DNA of 64,000 nucleotides from JBAXTU01 sp037130015 (GTDB taxonomy: Bacteria > Patescibacteriota > Patescibacteriia > 2-01-FULL-39-33). The notes under the pieces were generated by a model, which did no database searches, was not told the origin of the DNA, and worked only from the letters and a program-made list of their open reading frames with translations. Below are positions 52,701 through 60,260 of this stretch, piece after piece (the stretch's first letter is position 1; every line of letters starts with the position of its first letter). The DNA is taken from positions 1 to 64,000 of the forward strand of contig JBAXTU010000001.1 of the NCBI GenBank assembly GCA_037130015.1, written 5' to 3'. Made by a program: the position numbers and the translations under genes.

Positions 52701-54264
52701 TGGTGATCCTAATACTATTATTATTCCCACAAATTCAATTGCTATTGGTACTAATGCTACAATTGGTGTCACCACTACCGCGGGTATAACCAATGCCATT
52801 GCTATTGGTGCTAATACTGTGGCCATGGCCTCTAATACTATGGTATTAGGAAATGGAGTTAGTGTTGGTATTGGGACAAATAATCCATCTGCTAAACTGG
52901 ATGTAAGAGGTGGAACTCTTGTTTTTGGTAATATCTATTCAATTGCTAATTTTAATGACGGGTCACAGCTAGCAGGTAATGGTAAGGGTCTTGTGGTTGG
53001 CTATGATTCATCAAAACAATCAACTGTTTTTTGGGCGAATTCAGTCGGTCCATCTTCAAATTTTGCTTTTTGGACTTATGATAGTGATAGTACTACGTGG
53101 GCTGAAAGAATGACTATTTCGGGTAGTGGTGCTGTCAGTATTCCAGGAGCCTTAGCGGTTGATAGTTTTAAGCTTGCTACAGGCGCTTCAGTTGGCAATG
53201 TCATGACTTCCGATGTTAGTGGCAATGCCTCATGGTTGCCACCTAGCGGTGGTATAGTTAATGATGTTTATTCATATAATAGTAAAAACATCATGGTAGT
53301 TTCTACTACACGAGATAGTTATTTTTTTGGCGGAGCTGGTAACACTACTATGACTGGTAACGGTAATACAGGTAGTGGTATGTATTCTCTTAGTTATGAT
53401 ACTACTGGAGGCTTTAATACGGCTTATGGTTATGGTGCTCTTTATCAAAATACCACTGGTGGAAATAATGTTGCTGTTGGTGCTACTGCTCTTAGTAATA
53501 ATACTAGTGGTAGTGGTAATGTAGGTATTGGTTTTAAAGCACTTATGCTTTTTAATTCTACTAGTGGTGGTAATGTAGGTATTGGTAATAATGCTGGTAT
53601 GGGTATGGTGAAAGGCGCAAGTAATATTTTTTTAGGTGAGAATGCTCAAGTATATAACGAGGCCATTGGCAATACTAATATTAATCCCACAAATTCAATT
53701 GCTATTGGTTCTTTGGCACAGATTGGTAATGCACTTACTACAAATATAGACAATGCAACCGCTATTGGCTATGGCGCATTGGCAGTCGCATCTAATACTA
53801 TGGTATTAGGAAATGGAGCTATTAGTGTTGGTATTGGAACAAGCACACCACAAAATGCATTGCATGTTTATAGTGCTACTGGCCAATCTTACATTTCAGC
53901 TGATGCTCCAGCTAATAGAGTGGCTGGTTTTAATATCAGAGAAAACGGAGTTGTTAAATGGTATATATCTAAATCAAACACCACCACTCCAGCAATTCAG
54001 AATGGTGCTTTAAATTTTGCCACTTCTTCAGGGAATGTAATGACATTAGCACAAAATGGCAATGTTGGTATTGGCACTTCCACTCCAGCCTCAACGCTTG
54101 ATGTTAAAGGGACTGTTCGTATAGAAAATAGAAATGTCGTGCCTGCTGTAGGAATGGGATGGGTTGTTTGTTATGTAAGGGGCACTAATGAATTAGGTCA
54201 TTGCACTGGCACTGTTTCTGGTGGGGGACAATGTGCTTGTGTTTCTAATACTCCAGCGAAGTAA
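49747..54264 (+). CDS. Large modular surface protein with YadA-like beta-roll repeats
   Basis: The 1505-residue protein has a signal peptide (about 1-28), a Cys-rich region (CAGDCKISTGDC), and nine VGIGTTxP-type joints. A carbohydrate-binding-like jelly-roll lies at about 528-690 (LLVNGDFEMNNMSGW). Two ~190-residue duplicated blocks (about 849-1038 and 1169-1360) have N-x-A-x-G-x-x-A-L repeats (NNVANGSGALYNN, NNVAVGATALSNN), resembling the head repeats of trimeric adhesins. The C-terminus (CYVRGTNELGHC, CAC) matches the partial gene at window start, not its neighbours. Likely a fibrous attachment protein. No peptidase S74 chaperone end is seen. Confidence 0.87.
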   Translation: MMNKKLLTFLGIALIVLGFLLSSHSALALVCTTNTTKSGFYCSSLQNKSWCGNGTLNCDYEPVCSGANQTFTSSDCNSCTCSCTSGYTMCAGDCKISTGDCLPGQQWSPCMGKCVCDSNHCSNNGTCNIVIGSSCTVAFKPGHYNSSCSCVFETPPALLNINDANIYDLILNQGLTVLATTTLAGTNTFATTTVSNLTVNNLCLNNGCNSDWPISGGSNVWVSSGNIIYPTSTVSSVNIGTTTSFVNSRFNVLGNISAISNNYIANSGVGLYLGTFIENNGYVYGGSIIKNINTTNGDGNGFTLPRLGFFTSGVVNGSPAQIAERMSILSGGFVGIGTTTPDSLLTVVGSSWPSATVRLSNGTNTASILKVENDNGAFAELDTAGSGSNIYGLAPGDSILWAKNNLQFGAGGARDARLSISSNGNVGIGTTTPIAKLVVQTTAPSDGIALSDGSKYRAFLANNNSNGAIFGLNENTTLVVRLESNNTSYINNGYNFGIGTTDPKTKLDVQGGIVSANGYNLSDSATDNLLVNGDFEMNNMSGWSGNGVVTSTAGSYSGKYAMQITGSQQILSDDYIPVDPTRDIFQLDAWVKKTVIGGGLYFGYIAYNADKVEITTPPCGTYCYSAAAAYVVPVDSSWHKFSSTMVGEGTVFPNFPVGTKYIRVLGLMNYGGTGGPITLLDHVTLKRLVKGPLIAGNNFSSTGLVDQNQYSTLYTTASNNLIIGSPGNVGIGTTTPESKLHVAGQISTAPSLSGLAGAGLGLQFSNSLKIGIGSDPVSPYGGWFQVSNGIGSSFPLLLNPLGGNVGIGTTTPANKLTVQGGVQIVDGSQANGKVLTSDANGLASWQPAGGIINDVYLYNGARIITVSTTKNNYFFGGAGNTAMTGVNNMANGNGALLFNVSGRDNLANGFGALTNNVSGSNNVANGSGALYNNIIGSGNSAFGYNSLYNSLGGTNIAIGNYSGAGLQNGSSNIFLGSSAQVFNNPGDPNTIIIPTNSIAIGTNATIGVTTTAGITNAIAIGANTVAMASNTMVLGNGVSVGIGTNNPSAKLDVRGGTLVFGNIYSIANFNDGSQLAGNGKGLVVGYDSSKQSTVFWANSVGPSSNFAFWTYDSDSTTWAERMTISGSGAVSIPGALAVDSFKLATGASVGNVMTSDVSGNASWLPPSGGIVNDVYSYNSKNIMVVSTTRDSYFFGGAGNTTMTGNGNTGSGMYSLSYDTTGGFNTAYGYGALYQNTTGGNNVAVGATALSNNTSGSGNVGIGFKALMLFNSTSGGNVGIGNNAGMGMVKGASNIFLGENAQVYNEAIGNTNINPTNSIAIGSLAQIGNALTTNIDNATAIGYGALAVASNTMVLGNGAISVGIGTSTPQNALHVYSATGQSYISADAPANRVAGFNIRENGVVKWYISKSNTTTPAIQNGALNFATSSGNVMTLAQNGNVGIGTSTPASTLDVKGTVRIENRNVVPAVGMGWVVCYVRGTNELGHCTGTVSGGGQCACVSNTPAK
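50738..51044 (+). repeat. Adhesin DNA repeat B, copy 2
   Basis: Second copy of the ~307-bp tract at 46787-47093, without visible differences. Confidence 0.9.
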
Positions 54265-54278
54265 ATAATTATCTTTAA

Positions 54279-56102
54279 ATGTGGCAAAAAAAACCAAAGC
54301 ACAAAATAAAATATTTTTTACTGATAATTTTTTCAGCACTTTTTATAATTTCCGGTTTGTTGTTTTGGCATTTTCAGACGTCCCAAGCTGATCAAAGTGT
54401 TCCTTTTTATGGTTGGGTTTGGTCGGAAAATTATGGTTGGATTTCTCTGAATTCCGACAATTGTGCTCAGATGTGTTTGGCTGATCCTGTTAATTGTGGT
54501 TGCACTAATGTTGGGCAATCCTATGGCATCAAAAAAAATCCAGATAAGACTATTAATGGCTATGGTTGGTCAGAGTATATTGGTTGGGTTTGTTTTGGTG
54601 ATACTTGTTCTGCAAATCCGCCATTTGATAGCACTTCCACTATGAGTATTGATACTAATGGCAATATTTCAGGCTGGGCGCAAGTTTTGTCTATGGGTGA
54701 AGATGGTTGGATGAAGTTTGGCGGTTATAAAGGTTCTGTGCCGAATGGTCAGAACTATTCAGGAGAGGCTTGTTATGACTGTACAAAAAAATGTGGTGAG
54801 TGGACCACTACTTATTATGCAGATGGCACTACTAGTACCAGCTCGCCTTGTGTAGTTTATGTGCCTAATGAGTTTAGTAAATGTAATACTTGTTTTACAG
54901 CCACGAAATTTAATAATACTCCCTATGCTTCGGCTAATTTACCAGGTCAAAAGGACAGTGCAGTGGTTGGCGGAAGTGGCTATATGTGTAGTAGTTGTAA
55001 TAATTGCCAAGTTGAAGGAAATACTGCCAGTGATCACTACCGAGTTAAATGCAGTGATTGCCAATCTGGTAATTGCTATATGTATGGCGTAGGCAGTGAC
55101 ACATCAAATAGTAACCAATTGGTTGGCTGGGGTTGGAGTGGCGGTAGTAATGGAGTTGGTTGGGTGCATTTTAATGGTGAAGTTGGTATAGTCAATCCTT
55201 GGCTAGAAACCAAATATGGTTCTATTTACAGTTCCAGTACAGTGGGACAAAAAGCCTCAAATCTTTCTTATAACGCCACTTATTGTATTTTTGCCAATAA
55301 TTTACAGAATATTAATGTTATCAATGTGGCCAATTGTACAGAAGGCAATGTAGCTGATAGTAATCTGGGGTTTCCATCTTCGCCTGTCAGTACTGGTCAA
55401 TATCAGAATGTTTTGGGTAAAATTGATGTTAAAGGCTTAATGACAACAGTAAAAGGAAGTTATAATAAATATGGTCAAGAGGTGGTGATGCTTGAAGATC
55501 CGAATGCTTTGCCGGACGTTTTGGATAATAAAATTTATGTAGTGAGTAGTACTGGCCATGATCTTTCTTTATCAAATCCTAAAACTTTTAAAAATGGAAC
55601 AGAGACTGAAAGAGGAAATGGACTGGTTATTGTTAAAGGGAATTTATTTATTGGTAATGATATTAGTTATGAATCAAACAGTCCCAGTGATTTAAAGCAA
55701 TTAGCGTCTGTTGGCTGGTTGGTTTTGGGTGATGTGGTGGTGAGTCCGACAGTGAAAAATATTGTAGGCGCTTTTGTACTTTTGGGTGGTAAAAAAACAG
55801 ATGGCAATCAAATTGATTGTAATAAAGACATTAAATTTGCAGATAATTTTCCGAAATATAAACAAAATGGTTGTGGCGCTTTCTTTTCATTTAATCCAGA
55901 GTATAAAGATACTACCAACTTTCCACTTAATGTTTACGGTTTGATTGTGTCCCATGCTTTTGATTTGCGTCGTACCTATACCAGTTTGTCACAAGGTTCG
56001 GAAAGTATTATTTACGATGGCCGTCTTTCGGTCAATCCGCCACCAGGCATGACAGGTTTTGTTGAGGCCTTGCCGGTTATTAGAGATTTTGAATATAAAT
56101 AA
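54279..56102 (+). CDS. Surface protein with GxxWSExxGWIxF repeats and beta-rich C-terminus
   Basis: The 607-residue protein begins with a basic segment and a membrane anchor (about 10-30). Aromatic repeats follow (VWSENYGWISL, GWSEYIGWVCF, GWGWSGGSNGVGWVHF), like those of the protein at 275-1861, with C-x2-C-rich parts between (CSSCNNC, CSDCQSGNC). The second half has beta-rich units (GLVIVKGNLFIGNDISY, SVGWLVLGDVVVSPTVKNI) and ends with DGRLSVNPPPGMTGF. I do not recognise a named family. It stands between the adhesins and the pilus operon, so it could be exported with either. Confidence 0.82.
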   Translation: MWQKKPKHKIKYFLLIIFSALFIISGLLFWHFQTSQADQSVPFYGWVWSENYGWISLNSDNCAQMCLADPVNCGCTNVGQSYGIKKNPDKTINGYGWSEYIGWVCFGDTCSANPPFDSTSTMSIDTNGNISGWAQVLSMGEDGWMKFGGYKGSVPNGQNYSGEACYDCTKKCGEWTTTYYADGTTSTSSPCVVYVPNEFSKCNTCFTATKFNNTPYASANLPGQKDSAVVGGSGYMCSSCNNCQVEGNTASDHYRVKCSDCQSGNCYMYGVGSDTSNSNQLVGWGWSGGSNGVGWVHFNGEVGIVNPWLETKYGSIYSSSTVGQKASNLSYNATYCIFANNLQNINVINVANCTEGNVADSNLGFPSSPVSTGQYQNVLGKIDVKGLMTTVKGSYNKYGQEVVMLEDPNALPDVLDNKIYVVSSTGHDLSLSNPKTFKNGTETERGNGLVIVKGNLFIGNDISYESNSPSDLKQLASVGWLVLGDVVVSPTVKNIVGAFVLLGGKKTDGNQIDCNKDIKFADNFPKYKQNGCGAFFSFNPEYKDTTNFPLNVYGLIVSHAFDLRRTYTSLSQGSESIIYDGRLSVNPPPGMTGFVEALPVIRDFEYK

Positions 56103-56132
56103 TTTTGGTTATTTATAAAAAATGTGTTAAAA

Positions 56133-56138
56133 TATAAT
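56133..56138 (+). promoter_or_regulatory. Possible -10 box of pilus operon
   Basis: TATAAT lies 26 bp before the pilM start in the 61-bp gap after the surface protein gene. No good -35 at the right distance is visible. Confidence 0.3.
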
Positions 56139-56163
56139 TAAGAAGTTATTAACAGTTAAAAAA

Positions 56164-57294
56164 ATGGGATTATTTTCTTCAAACAAAACTAGTTATCTCG
56201 GAGTTGATTTGGGTTCGTCTTCAATCAAGGTGGTTGAATTGGCCAATAGCAATGGGCGACCGCGACTGGTCACTTATGGTTTTACCGAAAAAAAATTGAC
56301 TGACAATAATTTTATCAGCAGTAGTGATTTTTTGAATGCCGAAGACGAAATTGCCAAAACACTCATGGAAGTGTGCAATAAATCGCGTACTTTTTCCAAA
56401 AAAGCCGTAGCTGCTTTGCCTAGCTTTGCTGTATTTACTTCTATTTTGAATTTGCCTGAAATGTCCAAAAAAGAATTGGCTTCAGCTATTACTTGGGAAG
56501 CAAAAAAAATAATTCCTATGCCTTTGGAAGAAGTTATTTTGGATTGGAAAATTATTTCTCAAGAAGAATATAAAAATGAAGACACTAAAGATCCGGCCGG
56601 AGAAGGGGATAACCAACAATTAAATCCTGTTAGTAAAATATTTTCTCATCCTACTAAGGGTTTGAAAATTCTGCTCACTGGCGCCAGTAAAAGCTTGGTG
56701 CGCAAATATGTGAATATTTTTAATACGGCTGGCGTCTCTTTGCTGAGCTTAGAAACTGAAAATTTTGCCTTGGTGCGTTCGCTTATTGGCAATGATCAGG
56801 CAGTTATTATGATTGTTGATCTTGGAGCCAATTCTTCAAGTATTATGGTGGCTGAAAAAGGCATACCGGTTATGGCTAGAAGCGTGGAAATGGGAGGAAC
56901 TCTTATTACTAAGGCTATTTCTAGCAGTCTTAATGTCAATTTGGACAGAGCCGAACAATTCAAACAGGACATGATGTTAGAAACAAATTCGGCCAGTAAT
57001 TCTTTGCCACAAACAGTGGAAAAAGCTTTTGCTACAATTCTTAATGAAATTAAATATACGGTTGGTTTGTATCAAGAACAGCACAATCAAAAAATAGAAA
57101 AAATAATTTTGACCGGTGGTAGTGCAAATTTGGGAAATTTGACCGGTTATTTATCAAAAGTTTTAAACATCAACGCTTATGTTGGCGATCCTTGGGCTAG
57201 AGTTATTTATCCTGTTGAATTAAAGCCGATTTTGGATCGTTTGGGTTCGCGTTTTTCTGTGGCCATAGGTTTGGCCATGCGCAACATTGAATAA
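56164..57294 (+). CDS. pilM: Type IV pilus assembly protein PilM
   Basis: PilM is an actin-like cytoplasmic ATP-binding protein that binds the N-terminal tail of PilN. The 376-residue protein shows LGVDLGSSSIKVVEL (about 11-25), VAALPSFAVFTSIL, the MIVDLGANSSSIMV phosphate loop, and IILTGGSANLGNL. These match the family. It is the first of a string (pilM, pilN, pilO, small protein, pilB, regulator, pilT-like, pilC) with gaps of 3-50 bp. Confidence 0.93.
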   Translation: MGLFSSNKTSYLGVDLGSSSIKVVELANSNGRPRLVTYGFTEKKLTDNNFISSSDFLNAEDEIAKTLMEVCNKSRTFSKKAVAALPSFAVFTSILNLPEMSKKELASAITWEAKKIIPMPLEEVILDWKIISQEEYKNEDTKDPAGEGDNQQLNPVSKIFSHPTKGLKILLTGASKSLVRKYVNIFNTAGVSLLSLETENFALVRSLIGNDQAVIMIVDLGANSSSIMVAEKGIPVMARSVEMGGTLITKAISSSLNVNLDRAEQFKQDMMLETNSASNSLPQTVEKAFATILNEIKYTVGLYQEQHNQKIEKIILTGGSANLGNLTGYLSKVLNINAYVGDPWARVIYPVELKPILDRLGSRFSVAIGLAMRNIE

Positions 57295-57299
57295 TTTTT

Positions 57300-59270
57300 A
57301 TGGCCAGAATAAATCTTCTACCAGAAAATTTACGTGAGCAAGAGCAAAAAGAAATGGAGAAGACTGCCAGTCGTTCCAAAACTTTTAATGTGGAAATGAC
57401 CAATCCTGAAATTCAAAAATCAAGATTAAATAAGAGCGACAAACCCAAGGAATCATTTTTTAAAAAAATATCCAATGTTTTGGGTCCGGCTAAAACAGTT
57501 AAGCCAACAGACGACAGTCTAAGTTATCCGACTTTGCCACCATCTAGATTATCATCAGCTGATATTGATTTATTAGCTTTGGCAAAAAAAGATCGTTTTT
57601 TACGTCAGCCAGTGCAGGTTTCTGGTCATAATTTTAATCGTGGAATAAAAATAAAGTCAGCCGAAGACAAAACTTCATGGAAAGAAGATTTGGGAGTTCC
57701 AGAAGTATCAATGAGACAGATGTCCTCGGCTAATAATGCGTCTAATACCAGGCAAGAGCTTGTTGGTAAAAATTTTAATCCAAAAGTTGTTTTGAGAATG
57801 GACAAAGCCAGAAGATGGAATTTTCTTGATTGGCTTTTTGGAGGAAATATAGATCAGCCGGCCAAGCCAACTATTCAATCTTTTGGAGAGATGAATGAAA
57901 AAAATTCTTCAAAAAATCATTTGATAAAAGCTAAGCCATCTGTTGTCAGAGAGTTTACAAAAGAACATTATTGGTGGAAAAATTTGTTTTCAGTTTTCGC
58001 AAAAACAGAAAAAAAACCGCATTTGCCTATTAAAATGCCAATCATGCCAAAATTTCAGCCCCATCAGGCGCCAGTTAAGACAACTGTTGTGCCGTTAACC
58101 ACAAATGCTGTTTCCAAGGCACCAGTTTTTCCTAAAATAACCAAATCAACACAGCCAAAAGGCCAGAGTTGGTGGAGTGTTTTTATGTCTATGTTTGCGT
58201 CTAAGCCGAAAAAACCAAAATTACCAATCCATAATATGCAGTCATTGCCAAAATTTCAGCCAAAAATGACGCCTATTAAGCCTGTGGTTGTGCCACACCC
58301 TGTTCATGTTGCGTCACTAAAACCAATTTTGCCAAAAAACATTAAGCCAAAAGGACCGAGTTGGTGGAGTAAATTAATGGCAAAATTTAAGGCCAAACCA
58401 AAAAAACCACAAATAATTCAAGAAAAAATAAAACCAATTTCTCATGATCTGCATCATTATAATTCGGAAATAAAAGATTTAAAACCTCAATATAAATTTG
58501 AGACGCCAGCTAGTCATCATGAGCCAATCAAACACGAACAGGCAATTTTAGATAAGCCGATTAATCATGACTTGCATCATTATAAACCAGAAGTAAAAGA
58601 TTTAAATGTTCCGCCACCTTCGCCACTACATCAAGATAAGAAAAAAGTAGAAGCGCCTCATGTAGAAGCGCCTCACAAAAAAGAATTACCAGAAAAATTA
58701 AAAAAGTCACTGGTGGATATTAATTTTATTCCCGAGGATTTGTTGGCGATTAGTTATTACACTCCGATTTGGAAAACTTTAATTATTCTTTTGGCGGTTA
58801 TTGTTCCGGCCTCAGCCGTGGTCGGCGCTTATTTTTGGATTGATAAAGAAAGTCAAAAAGTAAAAAGTGATTTGTTAGTTTCTGAAAAAGTATTAAATGA
58901 TTTGAATTTTAGTTTATCTGATTATCAAAAGAAAACTAATCAATTAAAAAACAGATTAACTACTCTTCAAGGTTTATTAAATTCGCACATCCGTTGGACT
59001 AAGTTTTTTACCGCTCTGGAAAAATATACTCTTGACGGTGTTTATTATGGCAATTTTTCAGCTGACACTTCTGGACAAGTTGTTTTGCCAGCCACAGCCA
59101 AAGATTATGGCACTTTAGCCAGTCAAATTGTCGCTTTAAAAAATGCTACTGATTTTGTCAGTGAAGTTAAAGTTGATAATATAAGTATGAAGTCAGACAA
59201 TAGAGCTGGTATTATCGGAGTTAGTTTTCAGTTAAAAATGGTTTTAGCTGATAAATTTTTTACCAAATAA
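57300..59270 (+). CDS. pilN: PilN with a long repetitive cytoplasmic extension
   Basis: PilN is a single-pass membrane protein that joins PilM to PilO. The PilN-like part is about 485-656: LVDINFIPEDLLA, one membrane helix (near 494-515), coiled coil, and a small fold. The first residues are RINLLPENLREQE, the usual PilN start. A ~470-residue tail between has three repeats of W-W-x(3-4)-[FM]...KKP-x-LPI (near 222, 291, 350) and two HDLHHY-x(4)-[IV]KDL units. Usual PilN is about 200 residues. Two PilM-docking-like motifs are thus present. The C-terminal PilN call is good; the function of the tail is unknown. Confidence 0.85.
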   Translation: MARINLLPENLREQEQKEMEKTASRSKTFNVEMTNPEIQKSRLNKSDKPKESFFKKISNVLGPAKTVKPTDDSLSYPTLPPSRLSSADIDLLALAKKDRFLRQPVQVSGHNFNRGIKIKSAEDKTSWKEDLGVPEVSMRQMSSANNASNTRQELVGKNFNPKVVLRMDKARRWNFLDWLFGGNIDQPAKPTIQSFGEMNEKNSSKNHLIKAKPSVVREFTKEHYWWKNLFSVFAKTEKKPHLPIKMPIMPKFQPHQAPVKTTVVPLTTNAVSKAPVFPKITKSTQPKGQSWWSVFMSMFASKPKKPKLPIHNMQSLPKFQPKMTPIKPVVVPHPVHVASLKPILPKNIKPKGPSWWSKLMAKFKAKPKKPQIIQEKIKPISHDLHHYNSEIKDLKPQYKFETPASHHEPIKHEQAILDKPINHDLHHYKPEVKDLNVPPPSPLHQDKKKVEAPHVEAPHKKELPEKLKKSLVDINFIPEDLLAISYYTPIWKTLIILLAVIVPASAVVGAYFWIDKESQKVKSDLLVSEKVLNDLNFSLSDYQKKTNQLKNRLTTLQGLLNSHIRWTKFFTALEKYTLDGVYYGNFSADTSGQVVLPATAKDYGTLASQIVALKNATDFVSEVKVDNISMKSDNRAGIIGVSFQLKMVLADKFFTK

Positions 59271-59273
59271 TTT

Positions 59274-59909
59274 TTGTTTATGTTAACTAATACAGACGAA
59301 CAGAACCCAAAAGACAAGGCCAAGAGTGGACGCAAAAAAAAGCGCCTAGGTATGATTATTAATAAATATTTTATTTTTATTGCTTTTGGTTTATTTCTTG
59401 TAGTTTTAATAGTCGGATATTTTTTGATGCTTAAAGACAATTATGCCAGCTTGAATCAGGCTCAAGATAAATTATCCCAAGCTAAAAGCGCGGTTATGTT
59501 TTTGTCAAAAGAACATCAAGCCATGATAGATAGCCAAGCGCAATCTCCACTGCTTTCGCCAACAGAAGATCGTTTATTCTCTTTAGCTTTACCAAAAAGT
59601 TTTGATTTGCCATCGGCTATTATCCAATTGACCGAGCTTTGTAAGGCCACTGGTTTTATGGTGACAAAAGTAGATGTGATTGAAAATAATTTAGTTGCAA
59701 CTAGTGCTTCAGGGCAAAAAGTCGGCAAAGCCAATTTGTCACTCAGCGTGGTTGGTGGTGACTATGATGCTTGGAAAAGATTGCTTTTGGCCTTGGAACA
59801 AAGCGTGATGATTGTTGATGTTAGTAGTATTGATTTTAATTCGCAAAGCGCTAATTATAAATTAAATTTGACCGCTTACTATTATCCGGATACTGATACT
59901 AAACAATAA
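59274..59909 (+). CDS. pilO: Type IV pilus assembly protein PilO-like
   Basis: The 211-residue protein has a basic start (GRKKKRLG), one membrane helix (about 24-46), a short coiled coil (LNQAQDKLSQAKSAVMFLSK) and an outer fold ending in ISFN-like strands. It lies 3 bp after pilN. Sequence matching to PilO is weak by eye, but the layout and position fit. PilO pairs with PilN in the inner-membrane frame. Confidence 0.8.
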   Translation: MFMLTNTDEQNPKDKAKSGRKKKRLGMIINKYFIFIAFGLFLVVLIVGYFLMLKDNYASLNQAQDKLSQAKSAVMFLSKEHQAMIDSQAQSPLLSPTEDRLFSLALPKSFDLPSAIIQLTELCKATGFMVTKVDVIENNLVATSASGQKVGKANLSLSVVGGDYDAWKRLLLALEQSVMIVDVSSIDFNSQSANYKLNLTAYYYPDTDTKQ

Positions 59910-59913
59910 TTTT

Positions 59914-60210
59914 ATGAAAAAAATCAGAAGCATAATTATTTTTTTAGGATTGATAGCCATTGTTATTTTGGCTAGTATTTTGGTGTGGTTAAATTGGTCT
60001 GAGGTTGTTAATTTTTTAGCCAGTCCGCAAAATCAGGTTGTACCAATTAAACAAAAAACAAATCAAGATGCTGTTTTACGAGAAATGAAAAATACGACTA
60101 TGCCAAAAATAGAAGGATTTAGGCAATATGGTGAGTGGCCACTTTCACAAGTGCCACTAAGTGAAGGTAGGGGTAATCCTTTTTTGGAAAAAACAGCGAC
60201 CACAAGATAA
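59914..60210 (+). CDS. Small membrane protein in pilus operon, possible PilP analogue
   Basis: The 98-residue protein has one membrane helix (about 6-24) and an outer tail ending in SEGRGNPFLEK. A G-R-x-N-P-F motif near the end is seen in several pilus assembly proteins, including PilP relatives. It lies 4 bp after pilO and before pilB. It is much shorter than PilP (about 170-180 residues), so I call it only by position. Confidence 0.65.
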   Translation: MKKIRSIIIFLGLIAIVILASILVWLNWSEVVNFLASPQNQVVPIKQKTNQDAVLREMKNTTMPKIEGFRQYGEWPLSQVPLSEGRGNPFLEKTATTR

Positions 60211-60223
60211 TAAAATAATTTTG

Positions 60224-60246
60224 GAGGCAATTGTATAAATTGCCTC
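60224..60246 (+). promoter_or_regulatory. Perfect 9-bp inverted repeat upstream of pilB
   Basis: GAGGCAATT-GTATA-AATTGCCTC lies between the small pilus gene and pilB. No T tract follows, so it is not a usual terminator. It may act as an RNA-processing or stability stem. It also makes a TTG start at 60231 unlikely. Confidence 0.55.
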
Positions 60247-60260
60247 TGTGTGAATATATA

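Noticed and set aside
44044..54264. CRISPR or tandem-array explanation for the repeats
   Set aside because: The repeats are long, unevenly spaced, in frame and coding; there are no short regular repeats with unique spacers or cas genes.
49747..54264. Phage tail-fibre gene or prophage
   Set aside because: VGIGTTxP stalks occur in tail fibres, but there are no capsid, tail, portal or lysis genes nearby, and each protein has a signal peptide and Cys-rich ends.
60231..60260. TTG start for pilB at 60231
   Set aside because: It lies inside a perfect 9-bp hairpin and adds ten residues unlike PilB starts; ATG 60261 gives a normal N-terminus.
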